Source: an uncultured Bacteroidota bacterium (GTDB taxonomy: Bacteria > Bacteroidota > Bacteroidia > Bacteroidales > F082). From it: a stretch of DNA of 64,000 bases. How positions within the stretch are numbered: the stretch's first letter is position 1; every line of letters begins with the position of its first letter. Below are positions 55,938 to 63,904 of this stretch, piece by piece. Where the stretch lies: positions 36,933-100,932 of the forward strand of contig CAITDJ010000149.1 in NCBI GenBank assembly GCA_903891085.1, in the 5' to 3' direction. The translations under genes were made by a program, and so were the position numbers. Below the pieces are notes generated by a model that worked only from the letters and a program-made list of their open reading frames with translations, was not told the origin of the DNA and made no database searches.

Positions 55938-56549
55938 CTATTCGTGATAACCATTAACGATGCTCTTAAAGTTTGCTGAGATCGGTTTTCCTGTTGTACT
56001 GATATAAATATGTATGACCAAAAAAAGCGAAATTAAAAAGCCGGTGGCAGCATGTAGCATTGCCGTTAACTGGATTCCACTGAAACCAGCAACACGGGGT
56101 ATAATAAATTCGGGGAATAACAATGCCAATCCGGAAACAATCAGAAATGGCACTATTACAAACATAAAAAAGACATACGTCACTTTTTGAAGCGGGTTAA
56201 ATTTGCGGTCTTTCGTAATCGGGTAAGGAGTTTTCTCACCTTTGAACATGCCAAAAGCATAATAATTGGCTTGTTTGATCAGCTTTTTAATAAGTCCTTT
56301 CAACTTGATCCGATAGAATCTGACGTTTCCCGTTTTGAAATTAGCAATTACAAAAAACAAATAGTTAATCGCCATAATATAACCTGCAATATTGTGAAAA
56401 GTAACTGAAATATCAAATTTCAAAAGTTCAAAATTAGCATCACTATATTGCAAACTAATGCCGGTAGCGATGAGTATGAGAATAACGAGTGCGTTGATAG
56501 CATGCCAGACTCTTAACCAAATGGGGTATAAATATAATTTCTCAGACAT
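55938..56549 (-). CDS. Diheme cytochrome b subunit
   Basis: A 203-residue membrane protein with four helices. Four His in membrane helices (WLRVWHAINA, SVTFHNIAGY, AMLHAATGF and LVIHIYIS) fit the ligands of two b hemes, as in the FdoI/HyaC-like cytochrome b group. It would transfer electrons across the membrane between menaquinone and periplasmic hemes. Three bases separate it from the seven-heme gene before it, and 33 bases from the NapC-like gene after it. Confidence 0.88.
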   Translation of the reverse strand: MSEKLYLYPIWLRVWHAINALVILILIATGISLQYSDANFELLKFDISVTFHNIAGYIMAINYLFFVIANFKTGNVRFYRIKLKGLIKKLIKQANYYAFGMFKGEKTPYPITKDRKFNPLQKVTYVFFMFVIVPFLIVSGLALLFPEFIIPRVAGFSGIQLTAMLHAATGFLISLFLVIHIYISTTGKPISANFKSIVNGYHE

Positions 56550-56552
56550 CGT

Positions 56553-57512
56553 TTATTTCTTTAAAATTCGTAAAATAATGTGAAATGCAATTCCGGCCAG
56601 GGTAAGTCCAAAGATGATGAAACTCAACAAATTGACATATTCATTTCGGTTGGCTCCAATCAGATAGGCTTCATTCAGGATGGCCGAATTCACAAAACCC
56701 CGTGATTTTCGCACTTCAAGATTCTGGTATTTATAAAGAGATCCTAACAATACTGTATTGGAAGAATGACATTCAACACAATTGCGACGTGCCTCTTCTT
56801 TTGGCAAAATATTATGATGCACCCAAAGTGTATCTAATTCCGAAGTATGGCATTCGATGCAACGAACAGATGCAAAATGAAGTTCAAAATTAGGCAGAAA
56901 TTCGTGTATCGATTCAAGGGCTGGCTTGAGTGAATCAGAAATAAGCTGAAAATTATAACTGTTGTTATGACAGCGCTTACATGTGTTATTGTGATAGGTA
57001 ACAATCTCAGTAATTGTATGATCACCATGGGTCATGGGTCGATAAGAATGCGGATCATGACACATCCAGCAAGTAAAATCTTCACTGTGTCGGGTAGCGT
57101 GAACACTTTTATTAAAATCCTCCTCAACAGCTTCAAAATGATATTTTTCATACTCAGGATCACCACCATGACAATCAATACAAGCATACTTAGGTTCCAA
57201 ACGAAGCTCTGCATTATGTGGAAATGATTCATATTCAGGCGCATGACAGTCAGTACAAGCGAAATTCCTGTGTACGCCCTTGTAAAACTCCTGCGGATTG
57301 TAAACAAAATTAGGATTCATGGCTTTACGTTCTTTCTTTTCGGAGACCGGATTATCGAAAGTGTAAAACTGTTGTGAATGGCATTGAAAACAATGCTTGT
57401 TTTCCTCAAATTTCGCGGGGACTTTTTCAGCAGTTTCTGACGCCACCATTACGTTGAAAACGCAGCACAGTGTAATAAGTAACGTTATGGATAAAAAACT
57501 TTTGTTAAACAT
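56553..57512 (-). CDS. Seven-heme cytochrome c with C-terminal membrane anchor
   Basis: A 319-residue protein with a signal peptide (1-24, ending VMVAS) and a C-terminal helix (residues 294-316) anchoring it in the inner membrane. Seven CXXCH motifs are present (CFQCH, CTDCH, CIDCH, CWMCH, CKRCH, CIECH, CVECH) with many additional His, suggesting bis-His hemes. It starts the unit with cytochrome b and the NapC-like protein. These three may form one quinol-oxidising complex with a long heme wire. Confidence 0.9.
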   Translation of the reverse strand: MFNKSFLSITLLITLCCVFNVMVASETAEKVPAKFEENKHCFQCHSQQFYTFDNPVSEKKERKAMNPNFVYNPQEFYKGVHRNFACTDCHAPEYESFPHNAELRLEPKYACIDCHGGDPEYEKYHFEAVEEDFNKSVHATRHSEDFTCWMCHDPHSYRPMTHGDHTITEIVTYHNNTCKRCHNNSYNFQLISDSLKPALESIHEFLPNFELHFASVRCIECHTSELDTLWVHHNILPKEEARRNCVECHSSNTVLLGSLYKYQNLEVRKSRGFVNSAILNEAYLIGANRNEYVNLLSFIIFGLTLAGIAFHIILRILKK

Positions 57513-57530
57513 CAGTATTTATTTTAAGTA

Positions 57531-57577
57531 AAAAGGTTTACAACACTGGCAGCTTTTACACTGTCATGTTGTAAACC
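57531..57577 (-). terminator. Terminator after the monoheme cytochrome gene
   Basis: A long interrupted stem, GGTTTACAACA with TGTTGTAAACC, and an inner TGGCAG/CTGTCA. On the minus strand a TTTTTACTT tail follows. It separates the 59379-57618 unit from the 57512-54405 unit. Confidence 0.75.
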
Positions 57578-57617
57578 CTCTATTGTTAGATTAATTTGCT
57601 GTAGCAAAGAAAAACAT

Positions 57618-58037
57618 TTATTTTTTCAATGAACGGACATAATTTACAACTGCCCATCTGCCTTCTTCATCCGGAATTTTACTTTCGAAATTTGGCATTT
57701 CATCACGACCAATAATTGAAATCGCATACATTTCACCATCATTATAGGTAGTATGGAATTTTGCGTCAGAAAAATTACCAGGGAAAACCTCAAGGTTAGC
57801 CGCTTTTGGTCCATCACCTAAACCGGCATTACCATGACATGATTTGCAATGTTTTGCATACAATGTTTTTCCAAGTTTAATGCTTTCTGCATCACCAACT
57901 GAAGGATTTTTCATGGCCTTATATTTAGCATCAACTTTCCAGGGAGCTGGTTTCTTTTGTTCCTGTGGTGTGTGAAAAGCGAAAAAGGCAAAAGCAACTA
58001 TCAATAATGAGCTGAGAAAAAAGATTCTTGTTTTCAT
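57618..58037 (-). CDS. Small exported monoheme cytochrome c (paralogue 1)
   Basis: A 139-residue protein from the ATG at 58037, which starts the signal peptide MKTRIFFLSSLLIVAFAF; an upstream ATG at 58070 is less likely. One heme motif, CKSCHG, is followed by GLGDGPKAAN, and a Met in GRDEMPNF is the probable distal ligand, as in soluble class I cytochromes. The C-terminus EEGRWAVVNYVRSLKK is the usual last helix. It is nearly identical in length and very similar to the gene at 63485-63904. It would act as a mobile periplasmic carrier. Confidence 0.92.
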   Translation of the reverse strand: MKTRIFFLSSLLIVAFAFFAFHTPQEQKKPAPWKVDAKYKAMKNPSVGDAESIKLGKTLYAKHCKSCHGNAGLGDGPKAANLEVFPGNFSDAKFHTTYNDGEMYAISIIGRDEMPNFESKIPDEEGRWAVVNYVRSLKK

Positions 58038-58079
58038 AGTGTAATTCTTATTTAATTTTTGATTATTCATTTAATAAAA

Positions 58080-58964
58080 CTAGAAACTCCATAGTCTGGT
58101 TATTGTAAATCCAAACATCAAATCACCTGTTGTGAAATCATTTTGGTTATACATGGCATTTTGTTGTGGCAAGAAGCCATCGGCTGAGGCAATATAAATC
58201 TGAAATGTATGGGTGCTTGTCGAAATCTCCCATGCCACTGTCAGATTAGGTTTTGAAGGATTATGAAACTCCAGATGCTCAGCAATACTTTGAATCTTCA
58301 ATGGTTGATCATACGAAACCAAAATTGATGATTGGGGCGAAAACTGAAATTTTCCGCTGATTCCTACCGAAATTTTATCATGGTCATATAATGAATCAAC
58401 TGCATTGAAATGCGACATGCTACCATTTATCTGAATAACGCACCAATCAGCAAATTTACGACTGGCAATTAACTGTCCGTAAAAGGACAATCTTTTGGCT
58501 CCATAAAAATTTAGCATACCAGTACCCGTCGTGTCGTTTCCGTTAATAGCTATGTTTCCAAAAGCAGCTAATGTAACAGGAAAAGTGTTATTGCGTGTTT
58601 GCTCAAATATGACATATTTAGCTGAAAAATCGCTGTACATATTCTGTTTTGCAATGCCATATCCTACCTGAAGGTTTTTGATAGGGGTATAACTAAAGCC
58701 AATTCGGATATTGGCTGCTGGCGCATAAATACCGAATAAATCGGAGAAGCCATTATCCATTTTGCCAAATTTGTGTTGAATATCCAGTTCAAGTGTTTTT
58801 GGACTTGAAACATAGGCAGTTTGGTTGTCAATCATCCAACCGCTTTGAAACGGAGGGCGGATTGGTTTATCCTTTACTTTTACTTCGGGTGTGATTGTAT
58901 CCTGAGCGAGCATACTGATAGAAAAAGCAGCGGTCAGAAATATTGAGAATAGTATTTTTTTCAT
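58080..58964 (-). CDS. DUF5777-family outer-membrane beta-barrel protein
   Basis: A 294-residue protein with a signal peptide (residues 1-20, ending SMLAQ), then RPPFQSGWMIDNQTAYVSS and LELDIQHKFG, the start of the DUF5777 motif. About 14 amphipathic strands follow, ending in FGFTITRLWSF with a terminal Phe. DUF5777 barrels are commonly found beside c-type cytochromes in Bacteroidota. It may be the outer-membrane pore of the electron pathway, but no heme motif is present and insertion of a cytochrome is unproven. Confidence 0.8.
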   Translation of the reverse strand: MKKILFSIFLTAAFSISMLAQDTITPEVKVKDKPIRPPFQSGWMIDNQTAYVSSPKTLELDIQHKFGKMDNGFSDLFGIYAPAANIRIGFSYTPIKNLQVGYGIAKQNMYSDFSAKYVIFEQTRNNTFPVTLAAFGNIAINGNDTTGTGMLNFYGAKRLSFYGQLIASRKFADWCVIQINGSMSHFNAVDSLYDHDKISVGISGKFQFSPQSSILVSYDQPLKIQSIAEHLEFHNPSKPNLTVAWEISTSTHTFQIYIASADGFLPQQNAMYNQNDFTTGDLMFGFTITRLWSF

Positions 58965-58983
58965 CTTTTGTTCCTTTTTTATA

Positions 58984-59379
58984 TTAGTTATTCAAAGCAC
59001 CTTTTTGGATCCAGAATAAAATCAAATCTGCCTCCGCAAGACTAAGTTTCTTTTGTGTATGAACATCAGAGCTTGGGTGGGCGTGCCAATAAATAATACT
59101 TTCTTCAGGTACCGTTAAGTTTATCAAAGATGGTACAATCGCATTATAGGCTGCTCCAGTTGTAAAATTACCTTTTGCAAAACCTTCCTTGTGGCAGGCC
59201 GTGCATTTATCATTGTTATTGAAGATAGGTTCTATTTGCAACGAAAACGAGATCGTATCTTCTGGATCAGGTGGTGGCGGTGGCGCCGGGTACTCGATAA
59301 AATCATACGAGCAGGATGCGAGAATCCCGATTAAGGATGCAAACATCAAAAAATTTAAGTAACGTTTGGTTTTAAACAT
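58984..59379 (-). CDS. Monoheme cytochrome c lipoprotein
   Basis: A 131-residue lipoprotein: the signal ends in GILASC, then a proline-rich stretch (YPAPPPPPDPEDT) and one CTACHKEGF heme motif near the middle. A His in YWHAHPSSD could be the distal ligand. The C-terminus SLAEADLILFWIQKGALNN is the usual class I last helix. It begins the unit with the DUF5777 barrel and monoheme cytochrome. The lipid anchor would place it on the outer membrane. Confidence 0.9.
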   Translation of the reverse strand: MFKTKRYLNFLMFASLIGILASCSYDFIEYPAPPPPPDPEDTISFSLQIEPIFNNNDKCTACHKEGFAKGNFTTGAAYNAIVPSLINLTVPEESIIYWHAHPSSDVHTQKKLSLAEADLILFWIQKGALNN

Positions 59380-59569
59380 AGTTTTTAGGTTTTATTCTTC
59401 AAAAATATCAAAATATTTACACTTTTTGATAGCCTGATAAAAATAACTTCAATGCAGTATCAAACTATTGTAAAAAAATTAACTCAATAAACCAAGTTGT
59501 TGAATTGCCCGGCTTTTCATGTGTTTTGTAAAGTCCGGTAAACGATTTCCCTTTTGGTTCAATCTCAGT

Positions 59570-59669
59570 ACAATGTTACCATGCTTTTTGCAATGAGCAA
59601 TTTGGTTTCAATTGACATTTTTTTGTTTCTAAAGCGATTTAATCGTAACTATTTATTGATGTAGATCAA
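59570..59669 (-). promoter_or_regulatory. Shared 100-bp upstream element, copy 1, with perfect FNR box
   Basis: One of three elements of exactly 100 bases sharing about 70-90 percent identity by eye. The box at 59656-59669 is TTGAT-GTAG-ATCAA, a perfect match to the FNR consensus TTGAT-N4-ATCAA. Shared blocks include TTGACATTTTTTTGTTTCT and GCGATTTAATC. It lies 190 bases before the lipoprotein cytochrome start at 59379, further than in the other two copies. No Crp/Fnr gene is in the window. Confidence 0.7.
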
Positions 59670-59845
59670 CTTAAACAGATGTACTAAACTCTATTATACA
59701 GCATATCAATGGTCTATATTACTTTATTGTCATTAGTCGAACTTTCCCCGAAAAATACAAATCAAGTTTTAAAACCAATCCTGACACCATAATCATGTCA
59801 TCGCTAAACACCTTTGATCATTCTCTAATATATGCATCCACGGCA

Positions 59846-59877
59846 TAAAAAAAGGAGGAAGACTTTCATCTTCCTCC
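59846..59877 (-). terminator. Terminator after the first hexaheme gene
   Basis: A 9-bp perfect stem, GGAGGAAGA (59854-59862) with TCTTCCTCC (59869-59877), and an eight-base T tail on the minus strand. Confidence 0.9.
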
Positions 59878-59951
59878 AATCAACTTTATTTCGATCAACA
59901 ATGATTTATTTCGTCATTATCTAATATTTAATTTCCAGGCCTAATTACAAA

Positions 59952-61244
59952 TTAGTGCGCGTTCAAATATTCGATTGATGTTTGCAGAAGTTGTTTTGCA
60001 TAAGTAGGATTGTGAATACCTTTTGATAATTCACTGTTGATGTATCCATAGTTATATGCAGCTCCTAATTCACCATATGTCCAATCACGACCGATACGTG
60101 TAGCCCAGGCAGCGTCAACATCAGCTTTTACGATGCTATTGTAAACAACTAATCCGGTTTTTGGATCAACAGTATTTGAGTTGGTGAGAGAAACACCAAA
60201 ACGTGTCGATGTTGCTGTTGTTGGGAAAAGATTTCCGTAATAATCATGTGACTGAACAGCACTGTAAGAAACAATACCTTCATTATTGGTAGCTTTCTTG
60301 AAAAGTTTTTTAGCAACAAGGGCTTCACCCAACTGAACTCTCAGGAAATCAACTTCATCCTGAATCTGAGCAATGATATCTGCACCATGGCATTCTGCAC
60401 ATTTTTCTTCATTCACAAGCAAAGTGTGTCCGCCTCTTGTACCATCGGCTGATAATTCATTCATGTGGCAGGTAACGCAGTTATTATCAGAATGTGTCCA
60501 GGTGCTGGTATAGGATTTTCCTGCAAATTCATAGCCATAAATACCTTTGAAAAGGTTTGCCTGATTTCCATCATGTACCGAAAAACTTTGACCAACTTTG
60601 AATTGTACAGCTGTATTTTCCAATGCATTGTCGAGAGGGAAATAAGGAAGTTGTACGAAGGTTGGATCGGGAGTACCGGTTGTGTCACTCACTTTAGGTG
60701 TTGTCATACCACGAATCTGGTGACAGGTAACGCAAGTGTTATTCAAAGCTCCGAAATCAACTGATTCACTATTATAAACCAATGTTACCGGATCAGTAAC
60801 TCTCATGATCAGAGAAACAGTGTCTGCTGAATTCTCAAAATCGAAACCTGTATGTTTGTGGCAGGTGGTGCAATTAACTCTGGTTGCATTTGGAATGTCG
60901 TTCATAACGCCTAATGCGCCATTACCTGTTACTTCAAGGTAACCTTCGCTGGTGTGGCATCTTGCACAATATTTACCAAATCGGGCACTTGTGTTACCGG
61001 TAAAATGCTTTGAAAGCTGGTATTCAGCCTGTTTGGCATCCATATTCACCTTGGTATGACATACTAAACATGAAGCGGTACCAGCTACACCGTCAGTACC
61101 ATCGGAACCATTTAATCCATCAGTACCATCAACGCCATCTTTACCGGCTGGTCCGGCTGGTCCTTCTTTTGTACATGATGTCAACGCAAACGAAGCCATC
61201 ACCAAAAGGGCTAACATAAATCGTAAAAAATTAAACTGTTTCAT
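59952..61244 (-). CDS. Hexaheme cytochrome c lipoprotein with collagen-like stalk (paralogue 1)
   Basis: A 430-residue protein. Residues 1-24 form a lipoprotein signal ending FALTSC. Residues 28-55 are a collagen-like Gly-x-y stretch (GPAGPAGKDGVDG and onward), a rigid spacer away from the membrane. Six CXXCH motifs follow: CLVCH, CARCH, CTTCH, two CVTCH and CAECH. A C-terminal segment ends GIHNPTYAKQLLQ, shared with the neighbour. It probably displays hemes at the surface of the outer membrane, able to touch an extracellular acceptor or a partner cytochrome. Confidence 0.9.
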   Translation of the reverse strand: MKQFNFLRFMLALLVMASFALTSCTKEGPAGPAGKDGVDGTDGLNGSDGTDGVAGTASCLVCHTKVNMDAKQAEYQLSKHFTGNTSARFGKYCARCHTSEGYLEVTGNGALGVMNDIPNATRVNCTTCHKHTGFDFENSADTVSLIMRVTDPVTLVYNSESVDFGALNNTCVTCHQIRGMTTPKVSDTTGTPDPTFVQLPYFPLDNALENTAVQFKVGQSFSVHDGNQANLFKGIYGYEFAGKSYTSTWTHSDNNCVTCHMNELSADGTRGGHTLLVNEEKCAECHGADIIAQIQDEVDFLRVQLGEALVAKKLFKKATNNEGIVSYSAVQSHDYYGNLFPTTATSTRFGVSLTNSNTVDPKTGLVVYNSIVKADVDAAWATRIGRDWTYGELGAAYNYGYINSELSKGIHNPTYAKQLLQTSIEYLNAH

Positions 61245-61318
61245 AATGTGATTTTTTTGGTTGTTAACTAATTTTAATTCTCTTATTTATCTTTCAAATA
61301 ATTGGTTTTATTTTCACC

Positions 61319-61418
61319 ACAATGTTACCAAGCTTTTCCGTACCCACACTTTGCTCCAAATTGACATATTTTTGTTTCTCAGGCGATTTAATCTTAACTA
61401 TTAATTGATATAGATCAT
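61319..61418 (-). promoter_or_regulatory. Shared 100-bp upstream element, copy 2, with FNR-like box
   Basis: The box at 61405-61418 is TTGAT-ATAG-ATCAT, one change from FNR consensus. The element begins 75 bases upstream of the hexaheme start at 61244. A -7-like TCAATTTG (61364-61357) inside the element would place the FNR box near -60, the usual class I activator position; this start site is inferred. Almost identical to copy 3 over its centre. Confidence 0.72.
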
Positions 61419-61836
61419 CTTTGATTGGCAGGAAACATCATACTATATTGTTTGTCAAAGGATTAAAAATAGTATTTACAATTGTTTCGATTTATTAGTC
61501 TAAACTCAAATTGTTAAAATTTCAAAAAAAACAACTGTATTCAGGTCAATTAATTTCGAAGTTCATATTCAAAACATCCAAAACTTTTACACTTCATTAA
61601 ATTTCGAATTTTTTTCGATATCGATAGACTGAAAAATGCAAACTGAAACCTTGATTTTATAAAGCTATTCTATTTCTGGAACCATGGAAATCATTTCATT
61701 TTAACACTTCCACACAGCATTTCAAAGGTAGATTCTAAAGCACGTATTTCACCAAAGGGCGAATTTTACAGTTGCATTTTGTTAACATGAAGCCAATGAA
61801 AAGATTCTGATTTTTACCAAACTAAGAAACATCCTT

Positions 61837-61874
61837 AAAAAAAAGAGGCTGCCTCGATTATGAGACAGCCTCTT
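61837..61874 (-). terminator. Terminator after the second hexaheme gene
   Basis: A 13-bp stem with one mismatch, AAGAGGCTGCCTC (61843-61855) with GAGACAGCCTCTT (61862-61874), followed on the minus strand by an eight-base T tract. Confidence 0.9.
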
Positions 61875-61895
61875 CGATTTCTTTATTGAATTAGA

Positions 61896-62954
61896 TTATG
61901 GTAATGCATTAATCAAATTCGTAAGTAATTGTTTAACATAAGTTGGATTGTGAACACCCAAACTTTTGTCTTCGGTAAGTGCTTTGTAATCAAGCAATGC
62001 ACCTGCAACCAAAGGAGAATATGTTCCGGCAACTGAATTGTCGCTTCCGGGAGCAGTTGCACCTGAGGCATCCAATTTGGTTTTCAATTGTGCTAATAAA
62101 TCTGCAACTTCAGTCTGCAAAGCAGTTACTTCTGCCAATAGCGCTGTGTTATCTGTATGGCATTCAATACAACCTGCAGTATTTAAGGCTCCACTGATAT
62201 TGCGCATCCACATGGTGTGACCACCTGATTCAGCACCATAACCACTTGCCATGTGACAGGTTACGCATGATTCGGTTACCATAGTTGCGTGTAAACTGGT
62301 CGATACGGTTCCAACAACAAAAAGTCCGATTCCACTAAATACGTTGCCTTGTGGGCCGTGGTGAACACCATAACGGGTATTGGTTATTGTAATATCAGCA
62401 CCACCTACAGTTGGCCAAGGTGCTACAGTTCTACCCTGGTGACAACTGACGCAATTGCTTCCTTTACCAAAATCATAGGTTTCGGTTGTATTACGCAAAG
62501 CAATTGCTCCGGTAACTGTTAATCCCCAGTCATCGGTAGTATATGTACTGTGAATACTGTGGCAGGTGTAGCAGTTAGGCGGATTAGGGTTTGTAATCTT
62601 GGCGCCTTCAGCAGTCCAATCATAAGTACCATCTAAATTGCCTCTGAAACCCTGACTTGTGTGGCAAGTTGCGCATTCAGCTGTATTACGGGCAAAAGCA
62701 TCGCCTGTGGCGTGGAATGATTCTTCCCATTGCATCACCCTAGCTTCTAACGCTTGTGAATTATCATGACATTGAGTACAGGTGGCAGAGCCATCCAAAC
62801 CGTCAATTCCATCTTCACCATCGGCACCATTGGTACCATCAACGCCATCTTTTCCGGCAGCACCAGCTGGACCTTCTTTTGTACATGATGTCATCGCAAA
62901 GGAAGCCATAACCAGGATAGCTAACATAAAGTGTAAAAAACTTAATTTTTTCAT
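61896..62954 (-). CDS. Hexaheme cytochrome c lipoprotein with collagen-like stalk (paralogue 2)
   Basis: A 352-residue protein, shorter paralogue of the gene at 59952-61244. The signal ends FAMTSC, the Gly-x-y stalk occupies about residues 28-56 (GPAGAAGKDGVDGTNG and onward), and six CXXCH motifs follow (CTQCH, CATCH, CYTCH, CVSCH, CVTCH, CIECH). Between hemes the two paralogues differ strongly, and only the signal, stalk and the C-terminal GVHNPTYVKQLL are well kept. A heptad-like stretch of Leu, Ala and Thr lies near residue 290. It likely works in the same surface assembly. Confidence 0.9.
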   Translation of the reverse strand: MKKLSFLHFMLAILVMASFAMTSCTKEGPAGAAGKDGVDGTNGADGEDGIDGLDGSATCTQCHDNSQALEARVMQWEESFHATGDAFARNTAECATCHTSQGFRGNLDGTYDWTAEGAKITNPNPPNCYTCHSIHSTYTTDDWGLTVTGAIALRNTTETYDFGKGSNCVSCHQGRTVAPWPTVGGADITITNTRYGVHHGPQGNVFSGIGLFVVGTVSTSLHATMVTESCVTCHMASGYGAESGGHTMWMRNISGALNTAGCIECHTDNTALLAEVTALQTEVADLLAQLKTKLDASGATAPGSDNSVAGTYSPLVAGALLDYKALTEDKSLGVHNPTYVKQLLTNLINALP

Positions 62955-63029
62955 AATGTGATTTTTTTTGGTTTATTAATAATTTTCAGTTCTCTAAAAT
63001 ATTCTCAAAACTTTAGTTTTATTTCCATT

Positions 63030-63129
63030 ACAATGATACCAAGCTTTTCCATACCCACACTTTGCTCCAAATTGACATTTTTTTGCTTCTTAGGCGATTT
63101 AATCCTGTGAATTTATTGATATAGATCAC
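63030..63129 (-). promoter_or_regulatory. Shared 100-bp upstream element, copy 3, with FNR-like box
   Basis: The box at 63116-63129 is TTGAT-ATAG-ATCAC. The element lies 76 bases upstream of the second hexaheme start at 62954, almost the same offset as copy 2. It shares the blocks CCATACCCACACTTTGCTCC (one base different from copy 2) and AAATTGACAT with copy 2. Confidence 0.72.
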
Positions 63130-63392
63130 TTTCTGTCACTAATAATATTATAGGTAATTGAATTACAATTATTTACATCGATTCAGGAATTTTATACATA
63201 AAAAGCATGATGCTTCTTAATTGTTAAAAAATCCTAAATAAAAATAACATCCATCTGCTTGACTCGGGTTTTTTGCGAACCGGGCACATCGTTTCACAAA
63301 CAGGTACCAATTTTCTTATTCATTGGGGTCGTAAAAAAGTTTACATCTGTCTTAAGATGAAAACTATTCAGGCGATTTCAATATCAGAAATT

Positions 63393-63446
63393 AAAAAAGG
63401 TTTGCAGTTTCGACGGTGAAACCACCGTCTTACTGCAAACCTTTTA
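63393..63446 (-). terminator. Strong two-part terminator after monoheme cytochrome
   Basis: An outer stem, AAAAAGGTTTGCAGT with ACTGCAAACCTTTT, encloses an inner hairpin, GACGGTG with CACCGTC. On the minus strand a T tail follows. It ends the unit of the monoheme gene at 63485-63904. Confidence 0.85.
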
Positions 63447-63484
63447 AAACTACCGTAAAAATTTACGGCAATCCCTGCGATTAA

Positions 63485-63904
63485 CTATTTTTTTAATGAA
63501 CGAACATAGTTTACAACAGCCCATCTGCCTTCTTCGTCAGGAATTTTGCTGTCGAATTTTGGCATTTCATCACGACCGGCAGTTATCATAAAATACAATT
63601 CGCCATCAGCATAGGCCGATTGAAATTTTGCATCAGAAAAATCTCCGGGGAAAGTTTCCATGTTTGCAGCTTTAGGACCATCGCCCAAACCCAGGTTACC
63701 GTGGCACGATTTGCAATGCTTTGCATACAGTGCTTTTCCGAGCTTAATGCTTTCAGCATCACCGGGCGCAGCATTTTTCATTGCTTTGAATTTTGCATCA
63801 ATTTTCCAGGGTGCTGGTTTTTTTTGGTCTTGTGGAACGCTGAAAGCGAAGAATGCGAAAGCGGCGATCAGCATGGTGCTGAACAAAAAAATACGTGTTT
63901 TCAT
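63485..63904 (-). CDS. Small exported monoheme cytochrome c (paralogue 2)
   Basis: A 139-residue protein of the same length as the gene at 57618-58037 and about three-quarters identical by eye. The signal peptide is MKTRIFLFSTMLIAAFAF and on to SVPQ. One CKSCHG heme motif, a DEMPKF Met-ligand motif and the C-terminal GRWAVVNYVRSLKK are kept. It would be a soluble periplasmic carrier. The gene is monocistronic as far as the window shows; its promoter lies within the last 96 bases or beyond, and no FNR-like box appears there. Confidence 0.92.
   Translation of the reverse strand: MKTRIFLFSTMLIAAFAFFAFSVPQDQKKPAPWKIDAKFKAMKNAAPGDAESIKLGKALYAKHCKSCHGNLGLGDGPKAANMETFPGDFSDAKFQSAYADGELYFMITAGRDEMPKFDSKIPDEEGRWAVVNYVRSLKK

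Larger units (their letters stand above)
59380..59951. other. Intergenic region holding promoter copy 1 and a terminator
   Basis: No credible gene is present in these 572 bases. From the minus-strand view, it holds the terminator of the hexaheme gene (59846-59877), then an AT-rich spacer, then the 100-bp repeated element (59570-59669), and a second -7-like box, TATTTTTG, at 59400-59407, only about 20 bases before the lipoprotein cytochrome gene start. Confidence 0.55.
61245..61895. other. Intergenic region holding promoter copy 2 and a terminator
   Basis: No gene is apparent in these 651 bases. It holds the terminator of the second hexaheme gene near 61837-61874, an AT-rich stretch with no supported feature (61419-61836), the repeated 100-bp element, and a promoter-like block before the start of the first hexaheme gene. 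Confidence 0.55.
62955..63484. other. Intergenic region holding promoter copy 3 and a terminator
   Basis: No gene is apparent in these 530 bases. Besides the repeated element and the next terminator, it holds two short palindromes: GTAATT-G-AATTAC at 63154-63166 and AAGCAT-G-ATGCTT at 63203-63215. Neither has a T tail. Confidence 0.55.

Noticed and set aside
59570..59669. Treating the 100-bp elements as an insertion sequence remnant or dispersed repeat
   Set aside because: They have no terminal inverted repeats, contain a near-perfect regulator box and sit at similar places upstream of related genes.
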